Source of the DNA: Neolentinus lepideus HHB14362 ss-1
Taxonomy: Eukaryota > Basidiomycota > Agaricomycetes > Gloeophyllales > Gloeophyllaceae
Direction: 5' to 3'
Assembly (NCBI GenBank): GCA_001632425.1
Contig: KV425569.1
Location: forward strand, 389,487-453,486
DNA: 64,000 bases
Part shown: piece by piece, positions 23,941-36,260 of the stretch
Layout: every line of letters begins with the position of its first letter
Position numbering within the stretch: position 1 is the first letter of the stretch
The notes under the pieces: generated by a model
Database searches by the model: none
Seen by the model: the letters and a program-made list of their open reading frames with translations, nothing else
What the model was told of the DNA's origin: nothing
Made by a program: the position numbers and the translations under genes

Positions 23941-26831
23941 ATGGATCCGCCCACTACACCCCCTGCCTCCACATCTGCCAACCCAATCCACTCAACCCCG
24001 GCGAACAAAACAAACAGCCGAGGTATCACCAGTGCCCAGTGCGCGTTCTGCAATGTTTCGAGTGTGATTTGTGTCTGACTGATCGCACTGCTTGAAACTA
24101 CAGTGTGTATGATGTGAAAGATGTGTACGAGGATGAACTGAAGACCCGAACCGAGACTGTGAAGTTTCACACCTTCCTACTATTCCTTTTGAGTCTAGTC
24201 ATGAAGAAGGAAGACACTGCTGTTGGGCGGCTTAGCGAAGTGCTTCAAAGCTTGCTGAGCGATGCCGTTCTCATGTGTAACGCTGATCGGATGGATGGCA
24301 TCGAGGAAAAGACGATGGAGTCTGCTTTCTCAGAGCCGGTCGGTGGCGGGCAGCGAGAAAAGAAGATGAATGGCTTACAGAATTTACTGCTCCAGTTGTA
24401 CGTCCGACGTTCGTTGATGTGAATTTGATGATGTGCTAATCTTTCCCAGTCGCGAAGTCAAAGGCGAACGAGGGAGATATGAGCCGTTCTGTAAACTAGC
24501 CAACAACATCCTGGAAATGATGCGGGAGAAGCCCGGTCGTTCGGAGACGGATTTACATGCTCCTCGCGACGGCGGCGATCGTCTCGTCTTCCAGTGCAAT
24601 GACCCCATGACCATCAAGACGGATCACGTGGGTATCGATAACTACCTTTTATCTAGTCCGACCATCCGGAAACCCGATGTCATTGGACTTGCCCTTCGTG
24701 ATGCACTTCTCACTGCTGAGGTCAGTACGGACGGGATCATGAACTGGCTTGAGGCCTGGAATAGCCATGCTTTCGGATCAGCGCTCAAAGTTCCGAAGTC
24801 CCGTACTACCTTCAGGAAGCTGCAGGTTGGTATAGAATTCAAAGACACGGGCCGACATATGGCGAGGATCCCTCTGGAATTTGACGGGAAGCTCCAGGAG
24901 GTTCCTGCCCGGGAGATTATCACACCTCCTGAGACGGTCCCTGAAGGTGGTGTAAATGTCCGAGTCTCCAACAAACGCAAGAGTGACGACGTCACCGACG
25001 AGCCTTCTAAAAAGCTGAAGAAGAGCAGTGGATCGAAGAGCAAATCGGTTACTCCAGCTCCTGCCGTCCATACTTACTCGAATCGCGTTCACGCAAAAGA
25101 TCCCGAGGCAACGTCGCTAGCAAGAAAACTCCCCCCCAACGTGCAGGTAGCTATATACGCTGCCGAGCGATTGTCGTCTTCTATTACCATCAACCATTCA
25201 TTGCAGTTCATCATAATTGGTGCGCACTTCTCCTTTTTCTTTAGCCCTCGACTGCTACAAATTAATCATTCACTGTCACAGACAGCACTATCTGGCTCTG
25301 GTGGTTTGATCGTTGCGGCGCGATCCAGTCAGGTGGCATGAACTTCATCACTAATCTTCCATATCTTGTCGTTCTGCTCGATATCCTTCGCCGTTTCGAC
25401 GAGCACGCTTGGGGTCTCAACGACTTGTTTCGAGAGACAGGGGATGTGTTGGAATTAGACCTTCACGGCCCAGGACCTCAGCCTGCTAACATCACTGTGA
25501 CTCTCAACGCACGAGACACCCCCTTGTCTCTGCATCTCTTCAGTCGTGGCACAGCCGTTGTACCTGCGACGAGCGAGGACCCGTCCCCCATCTCTCCGAA
25601 TGAGAAGCTTTCAGATTATAAGATGGTCGCGAAGATCTATCACGTAGATGAGCAAAGGGACAGCGAGATCAGTATTCTCGCTGAGGCGTACAAAGTTGCG
25701 GCGAAACCGACGAACGAGGCTGGGTATGTTCGCGGTCATTTACCGGTTCTGTTTGCTTCCCGTGACTGGGAAGGCGAGTATGCTGAACGAGTCGAGAGGA
25801 TCTTGAAGATATCACCGACGAAAGGGAAACGACGATTCCGTCGCCTTCGAGTGCTGTTATTCCAAGAACTCGAGCCGATCTATAAGCTGTCTGGGAAGGA
25901 ATTCATGAAGGTGTTCCGCGACTGCTTCCTTTGTGAGCAATTGTTTGTTTTCTCCTGGTTCTTTGTGTTATTGATACGAGTGGCAGGTCATGGTGTTCTC
26001 TGGCAAAACAACATTCACCACCGCGACATTAGTGAGAACAATCTGATGTTCCGCCGAATGAAGGACGGTGTCGTTGGTGTCCTGAATGATTTTGATCTTT
26101 CTATCGTTCATCGTGATGATCGTACGCTCGCAAAGGAGCGGACGGGAACCATTCCATTTATGTCCCACGCTCTTCTTAAGGCGTTCAATAGCAGCGACAA
26201 CGTTCCGCACCTCTACGGTTTGTCTTCGTCTATTTGGTATATCACCATCTAACTGTATGTCAGAGTACGATGTCGAATCCTTCGCATACGTGGGCCTGTG
26301 GATTAGTGCTCGATATGAAGATGGTGAGGTCGCAAATCATGACGCTTATCGAGGATGGACGAAGGCAGTTCCGCCGCCCGAACTAGCAGCGAGTAAGCGA
26401 GAAGCCCTCACGGAAAATGTGGATCCCACGAGCTCCCATGAACAACATTCCGAGGCTCTTACACGTCTTGGAGTTGCAGCTGAAGACTGTATACGGAAAG
26501 CCATTGACAGAAAAACTCATGTCAAGATATCAAAGACTGCTCTGCCACCGGCGCTAGCCCCAGAGTCTGTTAAAGACTACTTTGAACGCCTCTCTCTCAC
26601 GGTCTTTACCCAAGGAATGCCCGGCGATTATCTTGAATACTTTCAGAAGGTGGACACTGCTATGAAGGACGACCAAGGCATGGATGGTGTGTCGCGTTGG
26701 TGTTATCTGGCAGGTATGTCTGCAACCTCCCATTCGCTCGCTTCCGAACACTAACTGCCACCCACGTAGTCTCTGAACAGATGAGCTCGAATGCTCTCAC
26801 CCATTCTAATGATCCCAAGATCGTTAATTGA
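23941..26831 (+). CDS. FunK1 fungal-type protein kinase, intact
   Basis: FunK1 kinases are a large, lineage-expanded eukaryotic protein kinase group in basidiomycetes; targets are unknown. Seven exons: 23941-24038, 24104-24397, 24450-25219, 25282-25932, 25987-26217, 26264-26713 and 26770-26831. Total 2556 nt, 851 aa. N-terminal helical region with VYDVKDVYE and GERGRYEPFCKLANNILEMM; a Lys/Ser-rich linker (KRKSDDVTDEPSKKLKK); then the kinase core. The core has IWLWWFDRCGAIQS, catalytic loop HHRDISENN (HRD around residue 617) and NDFDLSI (about 638-643), where DFD replaces DFG as is usual in FunK1. The tail ends SNDPKIVN. No lesion. A truncated relative lies at 43217-44302 on the other strand. 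Confidence 0.93.
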
Positions 26832-29800
26832 TATTCGGCGCCCATTGGCGTGTACACTCCTTGCCTGGCGTCTGTTGAACATTCTCGATATTTGGTCACC
26901 CAGTGGTAGCATTTTTCATCATCACAGGGGAGGAATCCCGTATAATTGCTCTGTAGTCGCTTGCATTCGTCCGCACTGTTTTGATTTGCATGTATCTATG
27001 TAGTTCTATGTCACCGAAAGTTGTCAAATACGGCATTTGCCTTCGGCTGCGCAGGAGGGGTGTAGACTCGTCTCCACTCTCTATGGCTAGTTATGACAGG
27101 TCGTACGATGCTGTTTACCAGTGGGTGCAGGATCGGCGACGGGCAGAATGGCACAGCTGCCTCGTGCGGAGCTGAGATCAAGTACTGAGCCTGATTACGA
27201 GAGTAAAGTCTCTGGCGTGTCACTGGAATAAAGTTCAATTTACTGCAACTATGTATCTTGTCTCTTTCTTTCCCCGTTCAAGTTTTTGTTAACTTGTGCC
27301 AGAGTTTATCGATCCTTACCGGTTTCTGCGACTTTCAAGAATTCACCTCATCCGTCTATGCAGGAACAGAAGTCGCGTCCAGTGTAATGATTTCTTGGGA
27401 GACTCGTGATCTATCAACCACGAGTTGTGCTTCAATTAACAACCATGAGACAAGTGCTGCAATAGACTTGCTAGCGACGTCTCCTCAGCAAATCTGAGTA
27501 GGCCCTAGGAACGGGATTCACAGGGACACCTCATGCTTTGGCATCAATAAACATGTGGTATTCAGCATTGTCACTAGTATCAGTCATGTGTGATATAATA
27601 GTCAAATCGGTGGCATCCGGAGCCAACTTTGAAGAATAAAGCCAAGCACATAGACTGGCTGTCTTGTGCAATCACTACGCTGGATCTATGCTGAGAGACG
27701 CTGCAAGTCTCCTCAACATGAACATGATGAGAGGTGGTTGTGTTCGCAAAGTAGTCGTTGTGCACGCGTTTCTCGCTAGTATCGCGCAAGCCACTGGTTG
27801 GAATCTCGCCTCTGTAGCCCAATTCTGCAGGGTAATGAAGCGCAAAGACACATCTAGAGTCACGAGACCAAATCAGCGTATCCTTCATCTCACCGTATCC
27901 ATGTGAATACCGGATCCTTAACCCAACAACGGAAGCGAAAGCACAACGAATCATCAAATTCCCGCTCGATTCGCATCGTTCCAGACGCCGGAGGTCCTGT
28001 GATCTGTTTTCAATAGATCAGATGCAGCGGATCAGAGTACTGACACTGACAAAAGATCAGATGCACCAGATGGGAATGATCGCTGATATCAAACCAGTTC
28101 ACGATCACATCGCACCATCGAATGAGCGCTGGGGAAGGGAGACTCATGATCTGATCATTCAACAGTCAACGTTCAGTGGCGTATCCTCTTTCCACTTGGA
28201 TGTTCACTCGCTGATTCCGAGCAGTGCGTGTCGGACCTAAGTACTCAATAACTAATAGCTGCGCGCACGCGCATAACGTATTGTCCACCGCACCTTCGCT
28301 ATACCCTCATGACCATCCCCATACCCCAAGCTCGCGCCTCCCTCTCGTCCCTCTTCCCACAGCATCCCTCGCCACAAGACCATCATAGCAGCAGGATCCG
28401 TCCGTACCTTACACTCGCCTCTGCCCATGGGACTTTAGAATCATCAGGGCATCGCCGGATCCCGAGATGTTCAGTATATACGAGACCAGCGAGGATCCGT
28501 GCCGGGAGGATTTGCGTTCTATTCGGGATGCGAAGGAAGCGTGGTTCAGTTCGAATATTGGCAGGCACCGGAGGGATGTGCTATGGGATACATCTCCGTC
28601 ATGACATACAGCAACCGAGCATTGTAATCATAAATACTTCCCAGCCCGTTCATTTCAGCATCGACAAAGGTACTTCACAATGGACAGATTGACAATGATC
28701 GTGCTCGGGACGGCCTAGAGTCGAAGAAGCCTTGCGATGAGATCGCCCACAGATGGCGATATGTGTCCACGAAATCCCGGCGGCCAGTATCTGTCTGATT
28801 CCCCTGGTCAGTAAGTACCAGGCAGAGGGCGTTAGGTCCGTGTATCTGTGAAGAATCAGAACTCCGAGTCCTGTCTCGCAGACTCGAAGGTGATCATGTG
28901 CCAAGGATCGTGTATGCCACGCCGCAGATCATACTATTACTGGAATAGAGTTTGACGCGAGCAGGGAATCTGACAGAATTCTGTGTAGCCTCCAGCACTT
29001 AACACAGTTGTCAAACAGGCTTCAGCAATGATAGTAGCGCATACTAGTATTCTAGGCACTCACAATAATAGCTTCTGCTATGTGGAAAGTCCCACAGGCA
29101 AACCGGGCTGTTTCTGGTGCTAGTGGAACACCGCACAGAAAAAGATACAGCATAATTGAATGGTGCATATTAAACATGCCGATTGGGAGAAACGTCAGAG
29201 TATGCTGTCGCCGCCTCTGGCAGAATAGCACGCGTGTATCGTGACCGAGCGTCCAACTTTACTTGAGTGCAGATCAGTACACCCACGTCAGACATTGATA
29301 TGTACACAAAGATTGACGACATCCCGGCGTCGACGTATGTACGAACCCGCGTAAAGCCTATCCTGCCCTGCAGACGCAAATCGTCCGCAGCAAGTTAGCC
29401 CCCGACCAACAACAGGCACGCGGCCTACAGATCATTCTGTCAGCATTCATAAAGTATACGGCTTCAGAGCATGTATGTGGAAAGTCGGCTCCGCGCTCTC
29501 ACTCTCCGGCACGTGTCCACGCTCACCGTACAGAAGAATACACAGGTGATTACATAGCGATGAGCGCAATAGCTCCCTCGCGCGGGCCCCAAGAGGAAAG
29601 TCGGTTCCGCTAGGGCACGCAAATCCTCGCGGATTAGGGATGGGAAGGCTTCTCGTCTAATAATAAGTTAGCTCGAGCGAAGAGCGAAAAGTGACAAAGC
29701 AAAAATGAATCTCGTGTTCGCGAACCTTTGCTGTTGAATACTGGATCGTAGATCGTTTCGGCTTGTGGACGAATGAACGAAAGCAACATACCGGCAGAAG

Positions 29801-29900
29801 GAGGAACGGAAGTCTGTGTCGAATGAAGCAGCCTATGTTCGTCTTCCTCGAATGAAACAGCACCCCGAGACGAAATCAGCCAGCACACCCCGAGACGAAA
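26832..29900. other. 3 kb without a recognised gene
   Basis: Only short frames. Minus-strand pieces near 28650-28904 and 29020-29160 have hydrophobic stretches (YLFLCGVPLAPETARFACG) flanked by GT-AG-like signals. They could be remnants of a membrane-protein gene, but no family is assignable. Confidence 0.3.
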
Positions 29901-29942
29901 TCAACCAGCGCACCCCGAGACGGACCGTTTCATTTAATCTCA

Positions 29943-30118
29943 GAACGAGCAGACTGGGGGCGGAGAACGAGGAAACTGGGGGTGGAGAACGAGGAGACTG
30001 GAGGTGGAGGGCGAGGAGACTGGAGGTGGAGGGCGAGGAGACTGGAGGTGGAGAACGAGCAGACTAGGGGCGGAGAACGAGGAGACTGGAGGCGCCGAGC
30101 GAGCAGACTGGACGTGCA
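29943..30118. repeat. 22-bp minisatellite, about 8 units
   Basis: Tandem units of the type GAACGAGGAGACTGGAGGTG plus GA, each 22 nt, with a few substitutions per unit. Two adjacent units (starting GGGCGAGG) are identical. It is preceded by 2-3 degenerate copies of CACCCCGAGACGAAATCA at about 29860-29925. Confidence 0.85.
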
Positions 30119-30379
30119 CAACGCACAAGAGGAGACTGGAGGCGTGCAACGATGAGACTAGAGGTACGTCTCCGACTTCCTTATTCAATATCGGAATACC
30201 GATCCTGCTGGACAAAGCGAACCCCGGCCCTGGCACTGTACATCGCGTCAAGAGTTAACGATGCCTAGGGCGGGGGCCATGGACAGAATATGAGCGACTA
30301 TACGCCGGGGACAGAACATGAGCGATAACTATACGCCGAGGACAGAAGAAAGTCAAAATAGCCACCCAAGATGCTGGGA

Positions 30380-32300
30380 TAAGTCGGCGGAGTCGTCCCA
30401 GATGCTGGAGGAGTCTCCCTAGATGTTGGAATAACTCGACGCAGTCTTCTAGATGCCAAGATGACTCGGTGTAGTCTTCCAGATGTTAAGATACCTCGGT
30501 GCAGTCTTCCAGATGTTGAGATAACTCAACGCAGTCTTCCAGATGCTAAGATGACTCGACGTAGTCTTCCCGGTATCGGGATAACTCGGCGTCGTCCCCC
30601 AGATGTTAAGAGAACTCGGTGTANNNNNNNNNNNNNNNNNNNNNNNNNNNNNNNNNNNNNNNNNNNNNNNNNNNNNNNNNNNNNNNNNNNNNNNNNNNNN
30701 NNNNNNNNNNNNNNNNNNNNNNNNNNNNNNNNNNNNNNNNNNNNNNNNNNNNNNNNNNNNNNNNNNNNNNNNNNNNNNNNNNNNNNNNNNNNNNNNNNNN
30801 NNNNNNNNNNNNNNNNNNNNNNNNNNNNNNNNNNNNNNNNNNNNNNNNNNNNNNNNNNNNNNNNNNNNNNNNNNNNNNNNNNNNNNNNNNNNNNNNNNNN
30901 NNNNNNNNNNNNNNNNNNNNNNNNNNNNNNNNNNNNNNNNNNNNNNNNNNNNNNNNNNNNNNNNNNNNNNNNNNNNNNNNNNNNNNNNNNNNNNNNNNNN
31001 NNNNNNNNNNNNNNNNNNNNNNNNNNNNNNNNNNNNNNNNNNNNNNNNNNNNNNNNNNNNNNNNNNNNNNNNNNNNNNNNNNNNNNNNNNNNNNNNNNNN
31101 NNNNNNNNNNNNNNNNNNNNNNNNNNNNNNNNNNNNNNNNNNNNNNNNNNNNNNNNNNNNNNNNNNNNNNNNNNNNNNNNNNNNNNNNNNNNNAGATGCT
31201 AAGATAACTCAACGCAATCTTCCAGATGTTAAGATAACTCGGCGTAGTCTCCCCAAACGCGGCGATAACTTGGCGTAGTCTTCCAGATTTTAAGAGAACT
31301 CGGTGTAGTCTTCCAGATGTTAAGAGAACTCGGTGTAATCTCCCAGATGTTGAGATAACTCAACGCAGTCTTCTAGATGTTAAGAGAACTCGGCGTAATC
31401 TCCCAGATGTTGAGATAACTCAACGCAGTCTTCCAGATGCTAAGATAACTCGGCGTAGTCTCCCCAAACGCCGGGATAACTTAGCGTAGTCTTCCAGATG
31501 TTAAGAGAACTCGGCGTAGTCTCCCCAAACGCGGGGATAACTTGACGTAGTCATCCAGATATTAAAATAACTCGGTGTAGTCTTCCAGACGTTAGGATAA
31601 CCCGGCGTAGTCTCCCCAGAGGCTGGAATCCTTGGAATAGCCTTCCATACGCTGTGATGATTCCAGATGCCCGAATAACACGTAGTTTTCCCAGTATTGG
31701 GCTAAGTGGATGACCCCAGATATTAGGATAACACGGCGCAGTCTCCCCAGACGCGAGGATACATTGGCGCGGTTGGAACAAGGTGGGTGGAGGCACCGAG
31801 TCATCCTGATGTTGGGATGACACGGCGTAGTCTCCCCAGATGTTGGAGTAACACGGCATAGTCTCCCCAGAAGTTGGAGTAACACGGCAAAGTCTCCCCA
31901 GATGTTGGGATAGTTCGGCGTAGCCTTCAGATGTCGAGAAAGTCAAAGTAGTCTCCTCAGATGTTGGGAAATGTGAACGAGGTCTTCCAGGTGTTTGGAT
32001 AAGTCCAGGTGTTGGACGACTCGGAGTAGTCACCCCAGAATAAGTGGTGCGGTCATCCCAGATGTTAAGACAAGTAGCCGCAGTCTCCCAGACACCTCGG
32101 CGTAGTCTTTCAGAGGTTGGAAAAGTCAAAGTAGTCCCCCAGATATTGAGATGCACGGGCGTAGCCTCCCCAGATGCTGGGATAGGTGAACGGGGTCTTT
32201 CAAATGTTGAGATAAGTCGGCGGAGTCTAGGCAGGTAGACGAAGTGTTGAGGTAAGTAGTCGCCGTGTCGAAATAGTCACCGCAGTCCAGTCGGAGTATG
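30380..32300. repeat. Large 30-bp minisatellite (about 1.9 kb, interrupted by gap 2)
   Basis: Units of GTAGTCTTCCAGATGTTAAG plus AGAACTCGGT repeat with a 30-nt period, for example GTAGTC at 31275 and again at 31305. They are regular from about 30440 to the gap and from 31194 to about 31620, then increasingly degenerate to about 32300. Because 30 is a multiple of three, one plus-strand frame reads as ten-residue repeats of the type SLPDVKITRR, and the minus strand as RLRRVILTSG. Confidence 0.88.
30624..31193. other. Assembly gap 2 (570 N), inside the 30-bp minisatellite
   Basis: Run of N bounded on both sides by the same repeat; repeat collapse is the likely cause. Long frames across it are artefacts. 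Confidence 0.99.
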
Positions 32301-32409
32301 ATCCCAGATGTCGGAATGAATGGGCGCAGCGGGGGAAACCCGGCGTAGTGGGACAGCGAGTTTCGAGGGCGATGTAGACCGATTTGGTTTGTAGTGGATG
32401 TAGACTGAT

Positions 32410-32625
32410 TTATCGGACGATGTCGATGTAAGCGAGCAGGTCGATGGCGATATTTGCAGTGACCCAGTGCATTGGGTCCGGTTCTGCGGTCTCGGCCAGC
32501 GATGCACCGTCCAGCACGCCTGGGTAGTGGAGCGCAGGAGAGACGCCCGGAAGGTTCATGAACGCCACCAAGCTGCGTGTGCGTGGGATCTGGATCCGCC
32601 CGGGGATGGGGTTCTTATTAATGAA
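32410..32625 (-). CDS. Unrecognised 3'-terminal exon candidate
   Basis: Minus-strand frame ending at a stop at 32410 reads like real protein: PGRIQIPRTRSLVAFMNLPG, ALHYPGVLDGASLAETAEPD, PMHWVTANIAIDLLAYIDIV. Upstream, the frame continues into low-complexity sequence, and an intron acceptor near 32625 (ttcattaataag) is possible. I do not recognise the family and cannot find upstream exons; the minisatellite lies downstream. It may be a remnant. Confidence 0.3.
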   Translation of the reverse strand, partial: FINKNPIPGRIQIPRTRSLVAFMNLPGVSPALHYPGVLDGASLAETAEPDPMHWVTANIAIDLLAYIDIVR

Positions 32626-33076
32626 AAGGTGCATCAGACTATTAATGTGAGGCGTTACCTGGTGTATGACGCATATGTGAAATAGAGGTGGGACGGACAT
32701 AGCGGGGTGGTGAGAGGATATGGAGGGGTGGTAACTGTGAATGGGAGGGTTACGTTTGATGTGCACGGATCCGCAGGCAACGTTGGGCAGAGGGTTGTGT
32801 CGGGGATATCGTCCGAGACAGCTATGGTCTAACCCTAACCTCGTCACTCCCGAAACCCGTAGACGACCACTGAAACACAAAAGGATGACATCTGGCGGAT
32901 CTGAAACGGCGTCGAGTAGCGTGGACGAGTCAGATCAGAGTTTGTGCTTGTTTGTGCGACCGGGTCTAGGGCAAGATATCCTAATGCGGAAAGAGGCAGC
33001 ATATTTATGCGCAAGGCTCGTCTGCCCGTGTGCCACTACACTCGCTCATGCCGTATTCGCCCACCTCCAAGTCGCT

Positions 33077-33337
33077 ATGCTCACCTTTAATACCGGTTCC
33101 GTTTGCGATGTCTGTGCAGAGGAGTACGGCCCCCAGAGGAGACCCCATTCGATAGCTTGCGGTCCGTCCCATCCCCGCTAAATTTTCATCCCCTCTCACA
33201 TCCACCCAGGCCACGTCTTCTGCGGCGCCTGCTGCACCGCCATCGTCGAAAAGACCAGCCCGCGTCTCGTCCCCGCCTGCCCCTTCTGCCGCGAGCCCTT
33301 TGCCGCCGACTCCATCCGCCCCGTCCGCGTCGACTTC

Positions 33338-33375
<38 letters not shown>

Positions 33376-34227
33376 CCCCCTCTCCTCCCTCGAGGCCAAC
33401 GACCCCCCGCTCCCACCAGAAGAAACGATCGTCTACGGCCGCCCCGCCGTCAGCAACGCAAAGATGCTCGAGGAGGAGGTCGCAAAGGTCGCTCAAAAAA
33501 AGTGCTCCGTCCAGGAGGTCCGCGCGCTGCACGACACCCTGCGCGACTGGCTCTCCCAGAACAAGAGCGGCGCCGACCAGGTGCGTCTCCTTCCATTTCG
33601 CTTCCACCGACACTCACATCTATCACCCAGACCCCCTCCCTCCACCTCTCCGCCGCCCTCCTCCGCGCCATCCTCCTCAACCACCTCGCCCACACCGAGG
33701 CCAACCGCGCCGCCAAACAGACCGAGGCCGCCCTCCGCGCCCAGCTCGACGACATCGCCATGTCCAAGGCCAAGCTCGAGGTCGAGGTGTCCACCCTCCG
33801 CGCGGAACTCGGCCGGCTGAAGAACCAGTCCCCGCCCGCTTCGCACCCCTACCCGCGCCCGCTCTCCTCCGCGTCCTCCGCCGCGAGCGCGACGTCGCTG
33901 CACCAGCAGCTCCTCCAGTCGCACTTCCGGCTGCCCAGCTCCACTTCCCACACCCACACCGCCCCCTCCCGCCTGCGCACCCCCAAACCCCCGCTCCCGC
34001 CCAAACCCACGGGCATGCTCGACCCCGCGAAGCCCACACCCTCGCCCGCGCCCGCGCCCCTCCTCCCTCCTCCGAAACACTCGCTTCTTACTCCTACGAA
34101 ACTCGCCGCGAAACCACCGCCCTCCCCAACACCCACACCCACCCCGCACGAGCGCTGGATCCCGCCCGGCGCGCGCGGGTATGGGGTGGCGCGGAGTAGT
34201 ACGCTCGCTGGGGTGGCGGGGAGGTAG
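33077..34227 (+). CDS. RING-finger protein with coiled coil (RING1)
   Basis: Probable E3 ubiquitin ligase. Exons 33077-33161, 33210-33580 and 33631-34227 (introns 48 and 50 bp), total 1053 nt, 350 aa. The N-terminal C3HC4 RING has CDVC, then CGHVFCGAC, then CPFC. It is followed by IRPVRVD, a poly-Pro run encoded by 36 consecutive C (33339-33374), a helical region (KMLEEEVAKVAQKK, HTEANRAAKQTEAALRAQLD) and a Pro/Ser-rich tail ending LAGVAGR. The C run keeps frame as given, but its length is error-prone. Related in plan to RING2 (50637) and RING3 (56316): all start ML and put the RING at the extreme N-terminus. Very GC-rich with strong third-position C. A 5'-truncated copy of its 3' end lies at 36996-37380. 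Confidence 0.8.
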
Positions 34228-34540
34228 CGGGTGGGGTGGGGTGGGGTTTTTGAGTGGGCGAGGGCAGGTGGGGTTTTTGAGTGGGCGAGGGTGGGTGGGG
34301 GTTTTGAGTGGGCGAGGGTAAGGGCGTGTTTTCGTGCAGGGTGTTGTTGGGTGTGTCGTTTTTTGTGTGAGGGAAGGTGTGGGACGACGAAGACGAAGAA
34401 AAGGCGCCTCCTTGCGCCGCGTAACTTATGCTTTCTCGGCTTTTTGCGTTGGGTTGGGGTTGGGGTTGTGGTATAGCGGCGACTTGATTTTTGGTGGGTG
34501 TGGTAGTGGCGACCTTGACTCGTCCAGCATCGACTTTCTA

Positions 34541-34700
34541 CTGTTCTGGTATAACACCGACTCGACTTTACACTGTCCTGGTATAACACCGACTCGACTT
34601 TCTACTGTCCTGGTATAACACCGACTCGACTTTCTACTGTCCTGGTATAACACCGACTCGACTTTACACTGTTCTGGTATAACACCGACTCGACTCTCTA
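34541..34700. repeat. 32-bp minisatellite, 5 units
   Basis: Five copies starting CTGT[TC]CTGGTATAACACCG at 34541, 34573, 34605, 34637 and 34669, nearly identical. Located in the 3' region of RING1, just before TCTTGTATATAGCTA. The truncated RING1 copy at 37.3 kb carries only a single, diverged unit here. Confidence 0.9.
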
Positions 34701-34980
34701 CGCCTCTTGTATATAGCTAGCGTACGCTTGTTTAGTAGCCCCCTCTAATCTCTCTCTCCCTCTCTCCCTCTCCTCTCTCTCTCCCCTGTCCTCTCTCTCT
34801 CCCCTGTCCTCTGCTCGTTTTGTCTCTTGTTTTGTGTTTTGCGTGGATACCCACATACGTACACTTTGTAGCCCTCGCTCTCCCTGTTCTCCGTTTTCCT
34901 CTTCCGTCTTCCGTCTCCCGTCTTCCTTTTTTCTTACTCCTCTTCCCCTTTTTCTTACTCTTGATGTTTTTTTTACTCTT

Positions 34981-35120
34981 GACGCCCCTTCCTCTTCCCC
35001 TTGACGCTTCCCCCTTCCTCTTACTCTTGACGCTTCCCCCTTCCTCTTACTCTTGACGCTTCCCCCTTCCTCTTCCCCTTGACGCTTCCCCCTTCCTCTT
35101 CCCCTTGACGCCCCCCCTTC
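34981..35120. repeat. 26-bp pyrimidine-rich minisatellite, about 5 units
   Basis: Units GACGCTTCCCCCTTCCTCTT plus ACTCTT or CCCCTT. Preceded from about 34750 by CT-rich microsatellite-like sequence. Confidence 0.8.
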
Positions 35121-35257
35121 TACTCCTTACTCTCAACGCTCTTACGAACTCGGATGATTACGAACTTACGATCGGGTGGCTGGGTAATAAATAGGTAGAT
35201 CTCGAAAAATTATACTACATCCATAGAAAATTATGCTGCTTAGACTTGGACGCACAC

Positions 35258-35407
35258 CTTGGACTTGCAATTGGACGAACACCTTAGACTTGCAACTGGA
35301 CGAACACCTTACACTTGCAACTGGACGAGCACCTTGGACTTGCAATTGGACGAACACCTTACACTTGCAGTTGGACGAACACCTTAGACTTGCAATTGGA
35401 CGGACAC
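35258..35407. repeat. 25-bp minisatellite, 6 units
   Basis: Six units of CTT[GA][GC]ACTTGCAATTGGACG plus A[AG]CAC, exactly 25 nt each. Confidence 0.9.
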
Positions 35408-35492
35408 CTCCCTATGTGGTTTTAGAGATGAACGTTGATTAATCGATTCTTGGAGTACGCGTATACTCGGACTCGGACTCGATACCGTGTTG

Positions 35493-35631
35493 ACAGCGAT
35501 ACATGCTACCATGGCTCGGGGACAGCGATACATGCTACCATGGCTCGGGGACAGCGATGCACGCTGCCACTCGGGGACAGCGATACATGCTACCATGGCT
35601 CGGGGACAGCGATACATGCTACCACTCGGGC
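35493..35631. repeat. 29-bp minisatellite, 5 units
   Basis: Units ACAGCGATACATGCTACCAT plus GGCTCGGGG at 35493, 35522, 35551 (shortened to 26), 35577 and 35606. Confidence 0.88.
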
Positions 35632-35718
35632 GACGACAACGAATATTTCTACTCGGACACGAAAAGCCCCCGGGGATGACGGAATATCACGATCGAGAGC
35701 AGTGATAGCATTAATTAC

Positions 35719-36050
35719 GCACTGGCACTGATAACATTGATTACGCACTGGCACTGATAACATTAATTACGCACTGGCACTGATAACATTAATTACGCAC
35801 TGGCACTGATTACACCGGCACTATAGGTTGATAACATCAACTACGTATACGCGCTCGATAACATCAAATATTACGGACTAGCACCGATAATATCATTACG
35901 CACTGGCACCGATAACATCATTACGCACTGGCACCGATAACATCATTACACACTGGCACCGATAACATCATTACACACTGGCACTGGCACCGATTACACT
36001 AGTACTGGCACCGATACACACTGGCCGATAACATCAACTGCACACTGGCA
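35719..36050. repeat. 24-26-bp minisatellite, about 12 units
   Basis: GCACTGGCACTGATAACATT plus AATTAC (26 nt) in the left part, changing to CACTGGCACCGATAACATCA-type units of about 24 nt on the right. Confidence 0.85.
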
Positions 36051-36165
36051 CCGGGTGACGTAGCGAGCAGGAACGTTCTTAATCGCGAGTGGTTTGGCCC
36101 GAAATCCAGTGTGCTCTCTCTTGTCGATGGCCTGGCTTCAGTCCCTATGTTCTGGGAAAGTTCCT

Positions 36166-36260
36166 ACGCTCTGGTAATGGTAAAGTCCGGCTCCCTGCGC
36201 TCTGGTAATGGTAAAGTCCCTACGCTTTGGTAATGGTAAAGTCCCTACGCTCTGGTAATT
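36166..36260. repeat. About 25-bp minisatellite, 4 units
   Basis: Units of CTCTGGTAATGGTAAAGTCC plus CTACG, some with small insertions. Confidence 0.7.

Noticed and set aside
30380..32300. 30-bp repeats could suggest a CRISPR array
   Set aside because: Units are contiguous and degenerate with no unique spacers, and the window is clearly eukaryotic.
33186..34149. Several long frames in other phases and on the minus strand over RING1 (Gly- or Pro-rich)
   Set aside because: Caused by extreme GC content and the poly-C run; only the RING frame has recognisable domains and proper introns.
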